64,000 nt of DNA, taken from NCBI GenBank assembly GCA_035235625.1, contig CP141143.1, forward strand, positions 27,662,592 to 27,726,591, read 5' to 3'. This stretch comes from Saururus chinensis. Its lineage: Eukaryota; Streptophyta; Magnoliopsida; Piperales; Saururaceae. This document shows positions 1 to 12,600 of the stretch, piece by piece. A program made the translations under genes and the position numbers. The notes beneath the pieces are model-generated. The model had not been told where the DNA came from. It made no database searches and worked only from the letters and a program-made list of their open reading frames with translations. Every line of letters begins with the position of its first letter. The stretch's first letter is position 1.

Positions 1-181
1 GTGAGTGTATAGTTAGACAATGAATATCCACCGTGAGTGCATAGTGAGGGTGAACATACTACTAATCCATTTAAGTAGTGTACTTTTAGTTTGGAAGTAT
101 TTTTGGAACAAATAGTACATCTGTTGATTGACGTCCACGAGGGAAACCATTACTTTCAAATATGGAAGCACTCACAATAGA

Positions 182-388
182 GAAAGCGTTTTTCATGCTC
201 CTTGGCCAATATGAGCCGAGCGTAAGGAATACAAGAAGAGCGTCCATTTTTAAGATGGCCGGCACAACGCTAACACTTACTTACAATAATGTGTGTTAAC
301 ATATGTGCCGTCCATCTTGAATATAGACATTCCCCTTGCGTTCCTTTTGCTCGGCTCACTGCTAGAGCAGAACAAGAAAAATACTTCC
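182..388. mobile_element. MULE-type MITE, family 1, copy 1
   Basis: A 207-bp element with imperfect ends GAAAGCGTTTTTCATG and ATACTTCC, flanked by the 9-bp duplication CACAATAGA (173-181) / CACAATGGA (389-397), 8 of 9 matching. The interior is a hairpin: GAGCCGAGCGTAAGGAAT on the left pairs with the GCGTTCC...GCTCGGCTC block on the right. Homologous to the copies at 6031 and 21050. Nine-bp duplications point to Mutator-like transposition. Confidence 0.8.
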
Positions 389-397
389 CACAATGGA

Positions 398-1056
398 TGG
401 TTCCCCCTACATCCTCACCTTTACGCTCTCATACTTGAAAGACTTAAAGCCTCTCACTTGGTCATTCCTCAGATTGCTTTTCAGGGCAACCACAGCTGAA
501 CGAATTCTTTTCTGTGAATAAGAACTGGCTTCTAGATGGCCTCCTTGCTCACAAATTTCAATCTCCATAAAGCCTCCAGATTTCCCAGACAAATTCTTGG
601 CGCCCTACACACCTCAAATCTAATTTCTCAAACCTCATTTCTCAACTTTTATCAATCTGCTTGCTATGCAATAAAAAAGATGAACCCCTTTGGACATTAT
701 CATATGATGGTCAATACACAATCAAGGACAACTGTGTCAGCAGTGCTCAACCAAATTCAATCCCACCATTCTATGGAATATGATTGCAGCTCCTATTCAT
801 ATAAATAGCTCGCCAAAAGCTCCTCTAGCAATCTATTCATTATAGAGGGTGACATTTTCAACGTTATCTCTTGGTCTTCTTCAACAGAGGTTGGCCATGG
901 TGACTCTTAGATGGAGGTGCGAGGATTCTTTTTTTAACATTCACATGACACATACATTAAGAGAGAGGAATTCAATTCTAGACTGTCGGCAAATCGAATC
1001 CATATGCCAAACCTTCAGCTTCTAATGACGAGCATTTCGTGGCAAACTTCTAATTA
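398..1056. other. Unassigned DNA
   Basis: Short open frames in this stretch have no recognisable domain or splice context. I see no gene, RNA gene or repeat I can name. Confidence 0.5.
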
Positions 1057-1107
1057 CTCTCCCCTCCCACGTTAATAGCAAATGGAGCTAATGTGGGACG
1101 GAGGGAG
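1057..1107. mobile_element. Miniature Stowaway-type element
   Basis: About 51 bp: two CTCCC(T)CCCAC...ATTAGC half-palindromes back to back, ending GACGGAGGGAG and flanked by TA (1055-1056, 1108-1109). It looks like an internally deleted Stowaway reduced to its two terminal arms. Confidence 0.6.
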
Positions 1108-1339
1108 TAGTCAGTATGGTCTGATTGATTTGTTTCCTAGACAATGGTCCATCAACTTCTCATGGCTTCCAACCCAAGCACTTTATGGCAGAGAGCACCC
1201 CTCTGAGTTCTAGCCATTCATTTTCGTCATCTGACGGTCTGATGATCAAACGTCCAATTTGTGACCTTTCTCCCGACTGCCCTAGTGTGCTGCCGTAGAT
1301 CATAGATTTAACCGCAATGATTTGGGTCATCTTGTTTGG

Positions 1340-2230
1340 CTGAGTCTTATGACACTTCCTAAACCCTCAGGACAACAAATCTCTCATCTTTGCAATGCAT
1401 TTGGCTGCCAACTCCATAGCCGTCGCTGCCGCCATCGTCATATGCTCACCATCAAACATTATGATTACAAGGTAAGAGAGCTCATGATAACATGCTTTGA
1501 ATGAGTAGTAACATGCTAGGATTGTATGATTAAATGGTTTAGATGTTAAATCATGATCTGTTTGTATGATGTATGAGGATAAATTATGCTATGTTTAATA
1601 TCTATTGAGATCGTTGTATGGTTCTGCCCAAGAGTGACACTGTATGATTTCTACTTAAGTGGCATTGTATGTTTCTACCTAAGAGTGACACTGACACTAT
1701 AAGACCCATAATGGTGGAAAATTGTATAATACTATAAGACCCATAATGGTGGGCAACTGTATGACCCCTAAAATGTAGGCATTTGTGGTTATGTTTGCGC
1801 GCTCAGGTAAGTAATATCATGGACTTGCTCTTACTTATTTGATCTTGTGCCCTACGAGCATTGGTGTGTCTTACCTTTAAAAAAGTCCATGGTGTCTAAT
1901 CACTCCCCAGAAGTTAAGGTGATGCCCCAGTGGTAATACTTTCCTTTTCGACACTGGAGCTTGTTAGTTGTAATAAGCTCCAGTGGTCGATAACATGTGT
2001 ACGACTGTAAGAGTATGAATATAAGCACAATTGTAAGAGTATAAGTATGAGCATGACTGTAAGAGTATGAGTATGAATACAACTATAAATGTATGAGTGT
2101 GAATACGAATATAAGAGTATGAGTATAAATACGACTATAAGAATATGAATATAAGCACAATTGTATGAATATAAGCATGACTGTATAAATATAAATATAA
2201 GCACAAATATAAAAGTATGACTATAAACAC
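1340..2230 (+). mobile_element. Truncated LTR of the same family as the 31929-35903 solo LTR
   Basis: This stretch matches the reverse complement of about 32270-34290: GCTCACCATCAAACAT then ATTACAAGGTA, the CATGCTAGGAYTRTATRATT segment, the 'accataatggt' and 'gtggcattgtatg' blocks, AGTCCATGG, and the tandem tract of GTATGAGTATAARTACGACT units at 2000-2230. Neither LTR end is present, so this is a fragment lying in the sense orientation of the family. Confidence 0.7.
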
Positions 2231-2240
2231 GATTATAAGT
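2000..2240 (+). repeat. Degenerate tandem repeat of the GTATGAGTATGAATACRAC type
   Basis: Imperfect 18-45 bp units built from 'gtaagagtatgagtatgaatacgactataa' variants. The complement of the same tract is found at 32270-32540 in the solo LTR, so the array belongs to the LTR. Open frames here (poly-Tyr/Ser/Ile) are artefacts of the repeat. Confidence 0.75.
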
Positions 2241-2822
2241 GTATGTTTACAAATAAAATTATACGAGTAAAGTCATATATATAAAATTTTATAAGTAAGA
2301 TCATACAAGTATGTGTAAATTATATGAGTAAATATTTAACTTGATAATCTATGTAATTGTATGTATATATATATATATAATTATTATATACTTTATTACT
2401 TCATATTTGAGATACATAAACACATCTATTTATGAACTTCCTGAGTTCACTATTAACAACAAACTTAATTGTTGCAAGCTTTATGACAACCTTTTTGCAT
2501 AAGCCAACTTCTTCTAACTGTAAAACTAACATGCGTAACATGTTAAAAGACCAACACAGAAACCAGAAAATGAGCAGATAACTTCTAACCTGCAGATCTC
2601 AAACTTAACATGCGTGAAATCACCAATGGTTAATTTAAAAAACATCATAAAAAGACCAACACAGCGGTAGAATGTAGAATGTGCATTTGCATCGTCCATG
2701 TTCCATCTGTTAAAAGAAGTTATCCCAAAGCTCAAAAGAAGAAAAAAACAAACACATCGTAACTCAAATTCTTTAAAAATCTAAAACAACATATTCTCAG
2801 ATAACTCCCAGTAAGTCTGCCA
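2231..2822. other. AT-rich spacer including the probable 3' UTR of the proteasome gene
   Basis: Includes a short (TA)n run at about 2363-2382 and two imperfect copies of 'aaaagaccaacacag' at about 2546 and 2653. The part next to 2822 is presumably 3' UTR of the minus-strand gene; no poly(A) site can be fixed by eye. Confidence 0.45.
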
Positions 2823-5797
2823 TTACGTTTCTCTAGGAACCTTCTTTGCAGCTTCAGCTGCAGCCTTTTCGGCTTCGATATCTGCAACAATGGCATCAAT
2901 CTCTGCTTCATCAAGCTGGCGTAATCCATGTTCTTTTGTCATGACAGCAATCTCTATGTTTTTGCCCCCACTCTCAACGACCTACGTATTAGAAGGGTAT
3001 TCATCAGAAGGGAATCAGGTAAGAGGGCTGAAACAGGAAATATAATGGAAATTTGTAGTACTTACTTCAAGAAGAGCACGGATAGCCAGCTTTACAGTCT
3101 CCTGTCCGGAAGTCTCTTTGTAGTTTTTTTCCAAAAATTCTCTCATGGAATTTGAATTCCTTCCTGTTGCATTCGCTTTCCACGCTGAAAATGTTCCAGA
3201 TGGATCAGTCTGATAAAGTGATGGTATGCCAGTGTAAGGATCAAAGCCTACAATCAACGTTGAAAGACCAAATGGCCTAACTCCACCACTCTGAGTATAT
3301 TTCTGCTGAAGGCCAGCTATATAACGAGTAATGTATTCAACAGTAACAGGATCCTCAACAGTAAGCCGGTGACTCTGGCATTCAATACGAGCTTTATTTA
3401 TTAAAACCCGTGCATCTGCTTTCAGTCCTGCACAGGCCAATGCAATATGATCATCGAGATTCACAATCTTCCTCACCGATCTGCAAAACAAAGCAAAATA
3501 GATCATGTTAAGTGCATTGAACTGCAAATAACACAGACAAACTGCAAGAAAATGAGGTGTTTATATTGTCCCCATCAGCCTCAGCATCATAACATGGTTT
3601 GACGCTGCATTATAAACTAATCTCCCAAATCAATTTATTTTCGGTAAGTCAGTCCAATTTACAACCAATCAGTAAAAAATCTGTCACTCAAAAGATCTTG
3701 AAAGATTCCTAACCTTTACGACATCACTCCAAAATCTCTCATCTTTTTTACACTGACCAAGATGTGATCTATATCTGAGATGGAAACCCTTGATGAAAGG
3801 TAAAGCATTTTGATTCTAAATTAAGTCAGCAGATAAGCTATCAAGTTTCCAAATACTTCACTAGTGCATTCTATATAATTAAGTTTCTTTTGGGTAAAAC
3901 TGAGACACGTGCTAATAGAATGATACACATCACCATGCATCTCCCTCCTGCTTCATGTAACTATATTGCTTCATTTAAGTGTCACATTGTTCTTGTATTA
4001 TAACTATCCCATAGATCAACAAGCATTAATTGCACATACGAACATAATTGAGACCAATTGCAAAACATGCTAATAATGAATAAGAGATAAAAACTTATAA
4101 AACTACAAAAAGCAAGAAACTTGTCTAAGTGTAAAAACTAATTATATTTGATAATTCTTTACTCCAAAAATTTCAGTGACTTCTGAAAGTCTAATTCACT
4201 GCAGGGTTCTATTTTACCCTTTTCAATTGAAGAACTTAACAAAATAAAATGTGAGATGGTGCTATGGTATCAAGACTAGAGGCAGTGTCTTGTTAATGCC
4301 AATATATCAGCTAGGTCTATATTTAAACTATAATATTCACTCATCTATACAGCCTATTTGAAGTCAACATTTATCCTGGCTTCATTTTAAATACATAAAT
4401 TACCTTCGTGCAACAAAAAATGGTGGTCACATTTATAAATTATAATACATAGATTTTACATTCAAACTTATGAGAAACTTACTCTTATGCATGAGAACCC
4501 ATTTCTCTTCCTAAATGTCAATTTACAAGTGCAAATCAATAGATCCTGTATTTTTAACCAACCAGAAACTACTGTTGAGAGCTCTTAAGGAAAAATTTGC
4601 ATTATCCCCTAATATACCGTTCCTTGTGAAGAGATATAATAAGTACAATTGGGGGGCTTATACTTTGAACTGTTCAAGTCTCTTCATGCAGAGTTGCAGT
4701 AAGTAATATGTGCTTCCAGATCACAGCCTCAATTGTTCTGTCTTTTTTCAAAACTAAAATAAAAAAGTTAAGAAATATTTAGTAGGAGACAATGATCTCC
4801 CCAAACAATTTTATTTTATATCTTTCAAAAGGTTAATATTTTACCACACAAGTGAAAAATAATAATTCAGCAAGTGCTATGACATCATCCTAAAATAGGA
4901 GGTTAAAGAGGTTCTGACGATACCTTCGTCATCATAAAGTAGGAGGTCCTCACTATACATATTCAAGTTAAGTCCACACCCTTTTCTAATACTCCCTCCC
5001 TCCTAAATTAATAGCTCCATTTGGTAAAAAAGTTTGTTCCATATTAATAGCACCATTTTGTTAAATTTAAGTGGTTTGATAATTAAAAAAAATATCATAA
5101 GCTTATTTTTCCTTCTCTTAGAAGCGGGTTTCACCGTTCAACAAAAATCACTATTTTTCCAAATGTAGCTATTATTATGGAACAGAGGGAGTATAAAATT
5201 AAGGATTCCCACAAAACACCATTTATAATCCTCCAAAAAGAAGAAACTATCATAAGCTAGAGAATCAGCCCCAGAGGGTAAGGGAGGCAAACAAACGCAT
5301 CAAGAAATGAGGATCTGCAAATCTTTTGCAGAAAAACCAAGTTAGGGTTCCTATGCCATCAACACTTTTGTTTTTCTACGACTTATGCATCCCCTCAATC
5401 ACCCCCCGAACTATTTTTTAATCTTAAAAACTCATCCCACATGATTCCAATCCTAAATCCGTCTTGTTTACCAACTCAACAATCGCAATCAAAAACTTCA
5501 GAACAGGAAAAAAAATCCTCATTTGCCACAGACCCAGATTGCGAAATCACACAAATAACCATAAGACATTCAAATTACATATAAAAAAGCACACAATTTC
5601 AAAAGATGAGAAGGAAAAAGGGACCTGGAGTCCTGGAGCTTGGGGGTGGACTTCTTCTCGACGCCCAGAACGACGACGTCGGTGCCGCGGACTCCGACGG
5701 CAGCGTTACCTTTACGGACGGCCTCTAGCGCGTATTCCACCTGGAAAAGGTGCCCGTCCGGGGAGAAGACCGTGATCGCCCTGTCGTACCGAGCCAT
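2823..5797 (-). CDS. PAD1: 20S proteasome subunit alpha type-7 (PAD1-like), three exons
   Basis: Exons on the minus strand: 5797-5625, 3480-3066 and 2981-2823, all with GT-AG borders, joining to 747 nt (248 aa plus TAA). The product is a structural alpha-ring subunit of the 20S core of the 26S proteasome, in cytosol and nucleus; alpha subunits gate substrate entry and are not proteolytic. Residues 4-27 carry the alpha-type signature ([20 protein letters not shown] begins it). Exon 2 holds the core with R-P-F-G-L-S-T and the Y-Q-T-D-P-S-G-T loop. Exon 3 ends in a Lys/Glu/Ala-rich tail ([15 protein letters not shown]). From memory, plant PAD1 proteins are close to 250 aa, so the gene looks complete and every splice joins family-conserved sequence. 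The ATG at 5797 is the usual MARYDRA start; the in-frame codon at 5809 is TTG. Intron 1 is about 2.1 kb and carries a Stowaway MITE; intron 2 is 84 bp. Confidence 0.97.
2982..3065 (-). other. Intron 2 of the proteasome gene
   Basis: GT at 3065-3064 (GTAAGT) and AG at 2983-2982. The 84-bp intron separates ...ALLE from VVESGGKN..., both highly conserved in the family. Confidence 0.9.
3481..5624 (-). other. Intron 1 of the proteasome gene
   Basis: Donor GTCCCT at 5624 and acceptor TTTTGCAG ending at 3481. The intron splits an Arg codon (AG|A). Apart from the Stowaway MITE at 4992-5191 it is AT-rich sequence with no coding or structured element that I can see. Confidence 0.85.
4992..5191. mobile_element. 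Stowaway-type MITE in intron 1 of the proteasome gene
   Basis: The ends are CTCCCTCCCTCC and GAACAGAGGGAG, imperfect inverted repeats, flanked by TA on both sides. Both ends carry the internal motif TTAATAGCTCCATTT or its complement. About 200 bp, with no coding capacity. TA duplication and CTCCCTC termini are typical of Tc1/mariner-derived Stowaway elements. Confidence 0.8.
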
Positions 5798-6030
5798 GTT
5801 TCCAGACAATCAGTTTTGCTCTTCCTCTCTCCTTAGCTTTTGGGGGATTGAATATGGATTTTCTAGGGTTTTCAGGGTTTTCTAGGGGGCCAGAGGGTCG
5901 CTGGAACTCGAACTGCTCAGAGCTTGGGCGTCAAGACTCCAGCCAGGGAAAAAGTGACCAAGTTAGCTTGATATTGCCACCCCAAAAGCCTCTCACTTAT
6001 CCTAAATTAAATTTTCATGCCCTAATACTC
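5798..6030 (-). promoter_or_regulatory. 5' UTR/promoter-proximal region of the proteasome alpha gene with telo-box
   Basis: Read on the minus strand, AAACCCTA (5871-5864) lies about 70 bp upstream of the ATG, among further AAACCC/CCCTAGA runs at 5860-5890. Telo-boxes of this type are frequent near the transcription starts of plant housekeeping genes. No clear TATA box is seen, which would suit a constitutive gene. The region ends abruptly at a MITE insertion at 6031. Confidence 0.5.
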
Positions 6031-6253
6031 GGAAGCATTTTTTATGTTCTACGCTTAGCGTGAGCTGAGCGTAAGGAACGTCTAGGAGCCGTTGATTTTC
6101 AAAATTGATGGTGCACATGGTAGCGCACGATAGCGCACTATAGCGCATGTATTACTTGCGCTACCGTGTGCACCGTCGATTTTGAAAATCGACGATTCCC
6201 ATGCGTTCCTTACGCTTGGCTCATGCTTTTTAATGAGCATAAAAAACGCTTCC
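6031..6253. mobile_element. MULE-type MITE, family 1, copy 2 (proteasome promoter)
   Basis: A 223-bp element with ends GGAAGCATTTTTTATG and CATAAAAAACGCTTCC. Target duplication CTAATACTC (6022-6030) / CTAATACTA (6254-6262), 8 of 9 matching. The interior is a long near-palindrome (AGCGTAAGGAACG...CGTTCCTTACGCT) around a GCGCACTATAGCGC core. It lies 234 bp upstream of the proteasome alpha ATG, so it may sit in the promoter. Confidence 0.88.
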
Positions 6254-6262
6254 CTAATACTA

Positions 6263-7195
6263 CTCGAAGAGTTTTTTATATTCGTTTGGTACAATGAGTT
6301 CAATTAGTTAAGTGTAAAGAATACATAGAAACCTTTGATATTTAAGATCAATGGCTTATACACTAGCGCATATTAGCACTAGTACCATTGGTATCGCGCT
6401 AGTATATCCGCGGTCAATCTCTTGGATGAAAGACTCCAATTCATTCCTTATGTTGGACTCATTATCATAGCATAACATTAAAAACACTTCCTCATCAAAG
6501 ACATCATGAGCAACAAACTTTGGAACTAGATGAAAGAGTTTCTAAGGTTCCCCCCACGGGTCATGCATTGTGGATGTATTAAAAAACAGGTCACACTTGC
6601 ATGCTATAGTTGTAGTAAATATCTTAAAACCCGGCCAAGCCACTGATCTAGATTAGTTGTCGGGCTAAGTAATTCAGGATCAACTACAAGTCAACCTGTT
6701 TGATGGTGTGAGTAAGCGAAATTGTCATGAGTTTAACTAAATATATTAGTTAAATGAGAATTACACCATAAATTATTTGTAGTCCAATTGGTCATGTGCT
6801 TTTTGGGACACTTAGATGTGCAAGAAACCAACCTAAATTGGCTCAGGTCAGCGGATCATCGGTTCAACTGATCAGATCAAACCAACCCATCAACCTAGAT
6901 GAACCGGCCCATTTTTTAGACCGGGTTCACTTGAGTCTAGTCCGACTTGTCGGTCCATCTGGATTTTAAAACACAGGTTGCAATACATGCTTTTAGGATT
7001 GTAAAGATTATATACAAAAATTATGTATTGACCTAAATATATTCATAATAGACAACTACAAGTCCAAATTTCATAACCTAAATATTATGTCATAGGTTAG
7101 CGAAGATAATGGTGTCAAAGGACTTTGTATTGTAGAGTACAAGACCAATTTAGCAACAAGTCTCATTTGATAGAGCTCTTTGAGGATTTTTTTTG
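6263..7195. other. Unassigned intergenic DNA
   Basis: AT-rich sequence without open frames of interest. An 'aaaccggcccattttttagaccgggttc' stretch near 6900 is a low-grade palindrome with no named class. Confidence 0.4.
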
Positions 7196-8455
7196 GATCG
7201 AAAAATATGAGGTTTTCCCCTTGAATTAAAATACTAAGAGCAATATAAGGGGAAAATTACTATCTCCGTATGGATATAATGAAACAAAATTCATGAAGAA
7301 TTTTGATAAGGTATGAGCACAAAAGGACTCTCCAACTTTAACTTCACAACGTTGTAGAATAGTAGTCTTATGTTAAAACTCATTTCTAAATATGCGATAA
7401 TTCTTTTCCCTCCAAATATGATATGTGGAAAAGTTGAAGAAGATCCAACAAACAATGGAAAGTGCCTTCTGAGTGCATCCAAGATAGAGAATATCATCTA
7501 AAAAATTATGTAGTTTGCATGCTGGTAAATCAATTCTAAGAATTTTTAAGATTGCTAATAAGATCCATTCAGAGTATCCACATTGAAAGAGCATGTGGTC
7601 ATTGGACTCACAAGCATGTTTGCATAGAGAACATAAGGTGACAATAGCAATACCCCTTCTCTAAAGGCGATCTAGAGTCAAAAGTTTGCCTCTAAACATA
7701 AGCTATGAAATAAAAAAATGAGGGGGAATATTATGCTTAACCCACACAATAGGCCACTAAATAAATAATTGGATCATGATCTAGTTGGATAATCTTGTAG
7801 ACTGATTAGAACTAAAGCCCGCAAGAGAGTGAGCTTAGATAATGGAACCATCCTCAATAGATGGAGATGGTATAAAAGAATTAATATGATTAAGAAAGTA
7901 GGATGATCACAAGCTACCATCCTCCTAAAAAATCCACTTACCATTCTAAATACAATCAAAGCTAGAACATTATATATGACTACACATTTGGCTAATCATT
8001 CTATTTCCAAACCTTTCCGAAAGAATTTCTGAACCAGCCCGGGTCAAGCCAAAATAAGGTGCCATTGTCATTACAGTCAACATATTACAAACTCCTCCTG
8101 AATTCTCCTCATATTTAAACAAATTTTCTAAGCATATGAGGAATAAGAATGAGCCTGGCAGTGCCAAAGAGAATCTGACCTGATATAAAAGGAATGAGTC
8201 CGTCTTACCTGAGACAACCTGAAAATAAAGGAAGTCCCAAATACAAATAGAGAGGACTCCTCGAAATTGAAGGATTTGTAAAATGTCTTCTTTATAGTTG
8301 CAACTACTTGAGAAAAATATATGACTTTTCAAGGGATTAGGAACCAAACCAAATATATGAGAAAATTCCAATAGGGCTTGTCCAATTTCCAAAGATACAG
8401 ATAATGACCATGAATTTTTACTACAATTTTTGCCTCTAATAAAGCTACTTTTCAA
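7196..8455 (-). pseudogene. L1-type LINE remnant: reverse transcriptase C-terminus and zf-RVT region
   Basis: Minus-strand frames read like a decayed plant L1 ORF2. At about 8450-8250 is a segment of the form F-S-x-I-F-G-L-V-P-N-P-x-K-S-x-I-F-F-S, the usual 'GL..N..KS..FFS' block that follows the RT active site. At about 7594-7380 is a zf-RVT-like tail with L-F-Q-C-G-Y-S-E-W-I-L and later Y-H-I-W-R-E-K-N-Y-R-I-F. Frames are broken by stops and shifts. The run of T at about 7188-7195 on the plus strand could be the LINE poly(A) tail. Endonuclease and the YADD part of RT were not found, so the copy is 5'-truncated. Confidence 0.75.
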
Positions 8456-8534
8456 TTTTTAGTAATTTTAAATTATTTAGAGGTGTTTATTCAATGAGAT
8501 TTCTTATGGACATAGTAAATCTATGAAAAATGAG

Positions 8535-9692
8535 TGTAACGAACCTTGAACCGGACACCCTGGTCGAAGGTTATGACCTTTGGAAGAGTGCCACATGGGT
8601 GAGACCCACTTAAAAGTGCAGGTAACTTAGCTATGTGGGGTCTAGTTTTGTAGGGTTTGCCATACGAGCTTAACGGTACCAATAACACATAAATCGGAAT
8701 CCGGGAAAAAAATTATGAGCATCTAAAGATTTAGATTTTTTTAAGAAAATAAATAGAAAACTATTTATTGCATCAATTGGCATCAGTCAACATGAAGCAT
8801 GCGCATTGGACTCACGTGGGCCGGTCCCCATGAGTGACACGTGGCTCGCATGTGCACTGCTGTCGCATGCTATAAATAGTGTGCGGGTGTCCAATTTTTT
8901 TCAGTTTCTTCTCTCCCACACTCCTTAAACTTCACTTCTCTCATTCTAAGATGTTTTAAGTTTAATTCGAGTTGTTCAATGGTGTTCTTACCTAAATTAA
9001 GCCCCCCGAATGTTGTGGCAAGGTTATTTTTCTGGTAAGAGAGCCCTAAATCCTAGAAAATTGATGTCCATGTTCGTGGAGTTCGGCTTGTAGTCTTCAA
9101 ATTCGCGCGATGAGCGAGGTATGGGTTTTTATCCTTTCTTAAGGCATGAATGTTTACATTGGTTGTATTTTAAACTTAATATACATATAACTCTAGCATG
9201 CTATGCGTTAGAGTTAGTTTCAAGCTATGTTTTAAGAATTCAACACATATTTCGATTTGTCGAATGATTATCTATTAGAATAAGATAGGAGTTATATATT
9301 GTATGTTTATAATTCTATTATATAATTGATTTATCAAATAATTATCCTTTGAAGTAGGATATTAAATATTTACTGTGACTTTTATGCTTGCCTCGTATAT
9401 TCGTTTTATCGAATGTTTAGTTTTTGAATGTGATTATGAATTATGCACGTGGATTTGTGTGAGATGGAGAAAATCTAGCTTAGCCACTACTTTAAGTATG
9501 AATGAGTAAAGTAGGTTTGAAATTCCGTTTTAGAGAATTATTCCTCGTAGAAGGATGATTCTCAATAATACTTTTTAAAATATGTACAAGCATGGTGATC
9601 GAGTTACTGAAATGAGATAAGGAGAGGGTAATTGTCTCGTTGGATCGAGCGACTAACCCTATCTTTGTAGTCATTATTAGTGACGCTCCTAT
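8535..9692 (+). mobile_element. 5' part of an LTR split by a nested solo LTR
   Basis: It starts TGTAACGAACC, followed by the GGTGAGACCCACTTAAAAG block seen in related LTRs here. It has TATAAATAG at 8871-8879 with CACGTG boxes at 8813-8818 and 8838-8843 upstream. The sequence stops at the CCTAT duplication (9688-9692) of the inserted solo LTR and resumes at 12949. Joined length to the CA at 13869 would be about 2.08 kb. Confidence 0.6.
8813..8879 (+). promoter_or_regulatory. LTR promoter: two G-boxes and a TATA box
   Basis: CACGTG at 8813-8818 and 8838-8843, then TATAAATAG at 8871-8879, in the U3-like part of the LTR that begins at 8535. G-boxes bind bZIP/bHLH factors in plants; use here is inference. 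Confidence 0.5.
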
Positions 9693-12600
9693 TGTCACGC
9701 CCCGACACTACCCGACCTGAGCCGAACCCGGTCCAGGGGCCGGTCAAGCGCACGGGGGCGATAAGGGGAATTGAGATATGGTTTAGTGGAAGACTTATGC
9801 CCTAAACACGGGTGATCTAACAAAACTACAGAGTATGCACACCACTTTGAGAAAGAGTAAATAAGTAGAAAAGAAAGAGAGTTACATTAACTCAAGATAA
9901 ACAAGAGTCTCAAACCCATATGTTTAGTCAACCATAGCCCACTCTAGGCTTCAAAATAGGTCTTAAACAACACAATGTATAAAGTAGCATAAATCAAAAT
10001 GAGAACCATACACAAATGTTCTAAACATAAAGCATAAACCAAGGAAAATAAGTCACATAAGAGGACTCTACGATCACTCCCAAGTCGTCTCCGACCTTTC
10101 CTCAAAGAGGAGATCCTGTCCGTCTGCGTGTCACGCCACGCAGCCCCAAAGCAAAACACAGTAAAGAGGGGTGAGTTTAACAAACTCAGCAATGGTTTTC
10201 TAATATACTATCATCATCGGAAACATGACGGCATAGCACATAACTAATCAAAGCAAAGATTGACAAGATGTATCATTTTCTGATCACACATACTCATCAC
10301 CTAAACCTGCATCATAGTGTATAATCCACATAGTGCCATTCACATCATATCAACCCGCATGAAATGTATCTCTAACATACATATCAAATTATGCTTCAAC
10401 ATCATATCAACCTACATAGGATGTATCTCCAACACACATATCAAATCATGCATCACATCATATCAACCTGCATAGGATGTATCTCCAACATACCTATCAA
10501 ATCATGCATCACATCATATCAACCTACATGAGATGTATCTCCAACATATATATCAAATCATGCATCACATCATATAAAGAATGCCTCCATTAAGGAGTAA
10601 TCACAACTTAGTGTCACACAGACGGGAACATAGACAAGGCCACGAAGGCGTGTCATGGTTCAAATTTTACACAAGAATTTAAGAAGATCGGGGTTGTCAA
10701 TCCCTAAAGGCTGCTCGCCCCAGACGATCCTGGCCAAGGATGTCACATTCTCACGAAGAGAACCTAGAGCAGGGGTGTTCATTTTTGGGACATCTCCTGC
10801 AATGGGGAAGAGCCCGAGTTCCCACGTAGGAAACCCACGAACACATGGTAGCTGGTGCACAAAGCATACCATACTAGATTCTCAGGGTCCAGAAGACAAT
10901 AATAATATCAAATCGCAAGACAAGTACGTAACTCATCCCCCACATAATTCCACTTAACTAGACTCAACCCGGGGAGTGCACATGTTCCACGAAGGAGCTC
11001 AAATCAAAACATGTCATTTCGGACCAATCAAGTTTCGATTAAGCTATGACCGATTAATTCGGCACGCAATTTCACCACATTGCATCCAATCGGTCAAATT
11101 CGATTAATCTCAATAAAGCCTCAATCGAAAATCCATTTTTATGATGCATGCAACATGGTACATACGTGGGCAAAACATACATGAATCCTAATTTATGATA
11201 AGTGTTCTCATCAGCCCCTCATGCATCATTCATAATCATAATATCAATCCTCATCACCATCATTAAACCCCACATGTGTTCATGTGTACCTAGTAGAAGC
11301 ACTTCACTCAATGCATATCAACATGCTTGTAATTAACTCACTATCACACTACACATGTGCATTAACATCTAATCATGAATTCCAGTAGAAATCATAGGAG
11401 AAGAATCATTAAAATCATAACTCAAATCAAAGCTTAACCACAAGCTAAACACATATAAGATCATTCACTTCATCCTTAAGCCATGACATTCACCAACATT
11501 CACACATCAATTCACCACATCTTAACATGATATTTTAGTCCATTTATATGTTATAGCTCTATTGAAAATATACTTAACCATAGAGAATCAACCATTCATA
11601 ACTTCAAGATGGCAATTCCAACATCACATAACCAACCACAAGCCATTCCACATTACTCTAAGTATATACCACAACTTCATAACCACAATGGTATACCTTT
11701 TTAGTAGCATATTATAGCTCAAAACACTCCACATTCATATAAAAATGATATATCAAAGTAGAATCACCGAAATAAACATCATACAAATAATACAAAATCT
11801 GTTGTGTAGCCGTTCGAATGCCCAGTAAGGCCGTTCAAACGCCAACAAGGCATATTGACCTTCTTCTCCATTTTAAAATTTCAAACTGAAACTCCATTGA
11901 TGAAACTTAAAATCTCTATCTAACAACCTAAATGCCATTAAAATTCCACCATAACTTCCAGAAAGCTAATCTAAATCATAACAAGATAAAACCCTATGAA
12001 ATCGGGATTAAAGATTACCATTTACTAATCATGCCATTAAAACACTAAATCAAGTAAATCCACTCAAAATAAACCACAAAATCAAAAGTTTTACCATAGG
12101 AAAACTGAAAATTTGAAAGTCCATTACCTTATCCCTTGATCAGGCTTGGATTTGATGGTCACCCTTCTTGAAAAACTTACAAAGACATAGAGTTTAAATT
12201 AAACTCCATTAAAACCGATTTAACATAGAAAGCCCTAATGAAAAACTTAGATCTAGGGCTTATTGAACATAAAAATTGGATTTTTAGATCTAGGGTTTGA
12301 AGTAAAGATGCAAATCAGTAGTTTTGATGTTTAAAAACGAATCAAAACAAAGGGGAAATGATAGATCTAGGAAGGATTAGGAGAAAAGCTAGGGTTTAAG
12401 GTTTAATTAGAAGAGACTTACCTTAAACACCTTCTAATCCGGGCCTAATTGGGGAATTAGGCTTAACCTCCCTTTCCTAGCCTATTCCAAAAGTGAAAAT
12501 AGCTCAGGTCATTCTATTTATAGTAGGGTTTGGGGTGTGTATGGGTAATTTGTGGGGTATGAATAGAAAAATAGGCTAAAAATGGGTAATCTAGCTATTT

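Noticed and set aside
1900-2204. Tyr/Ser/Ile-repeat open frames
   Set aside because: Direct product of the tandem repeat in an LTR fragment.
5798-5809. Four-residue extension (MSGN) of the proteasome subunit
   Set aside because: The codon at 5809 is TTG, and the family starts MARYDRA.
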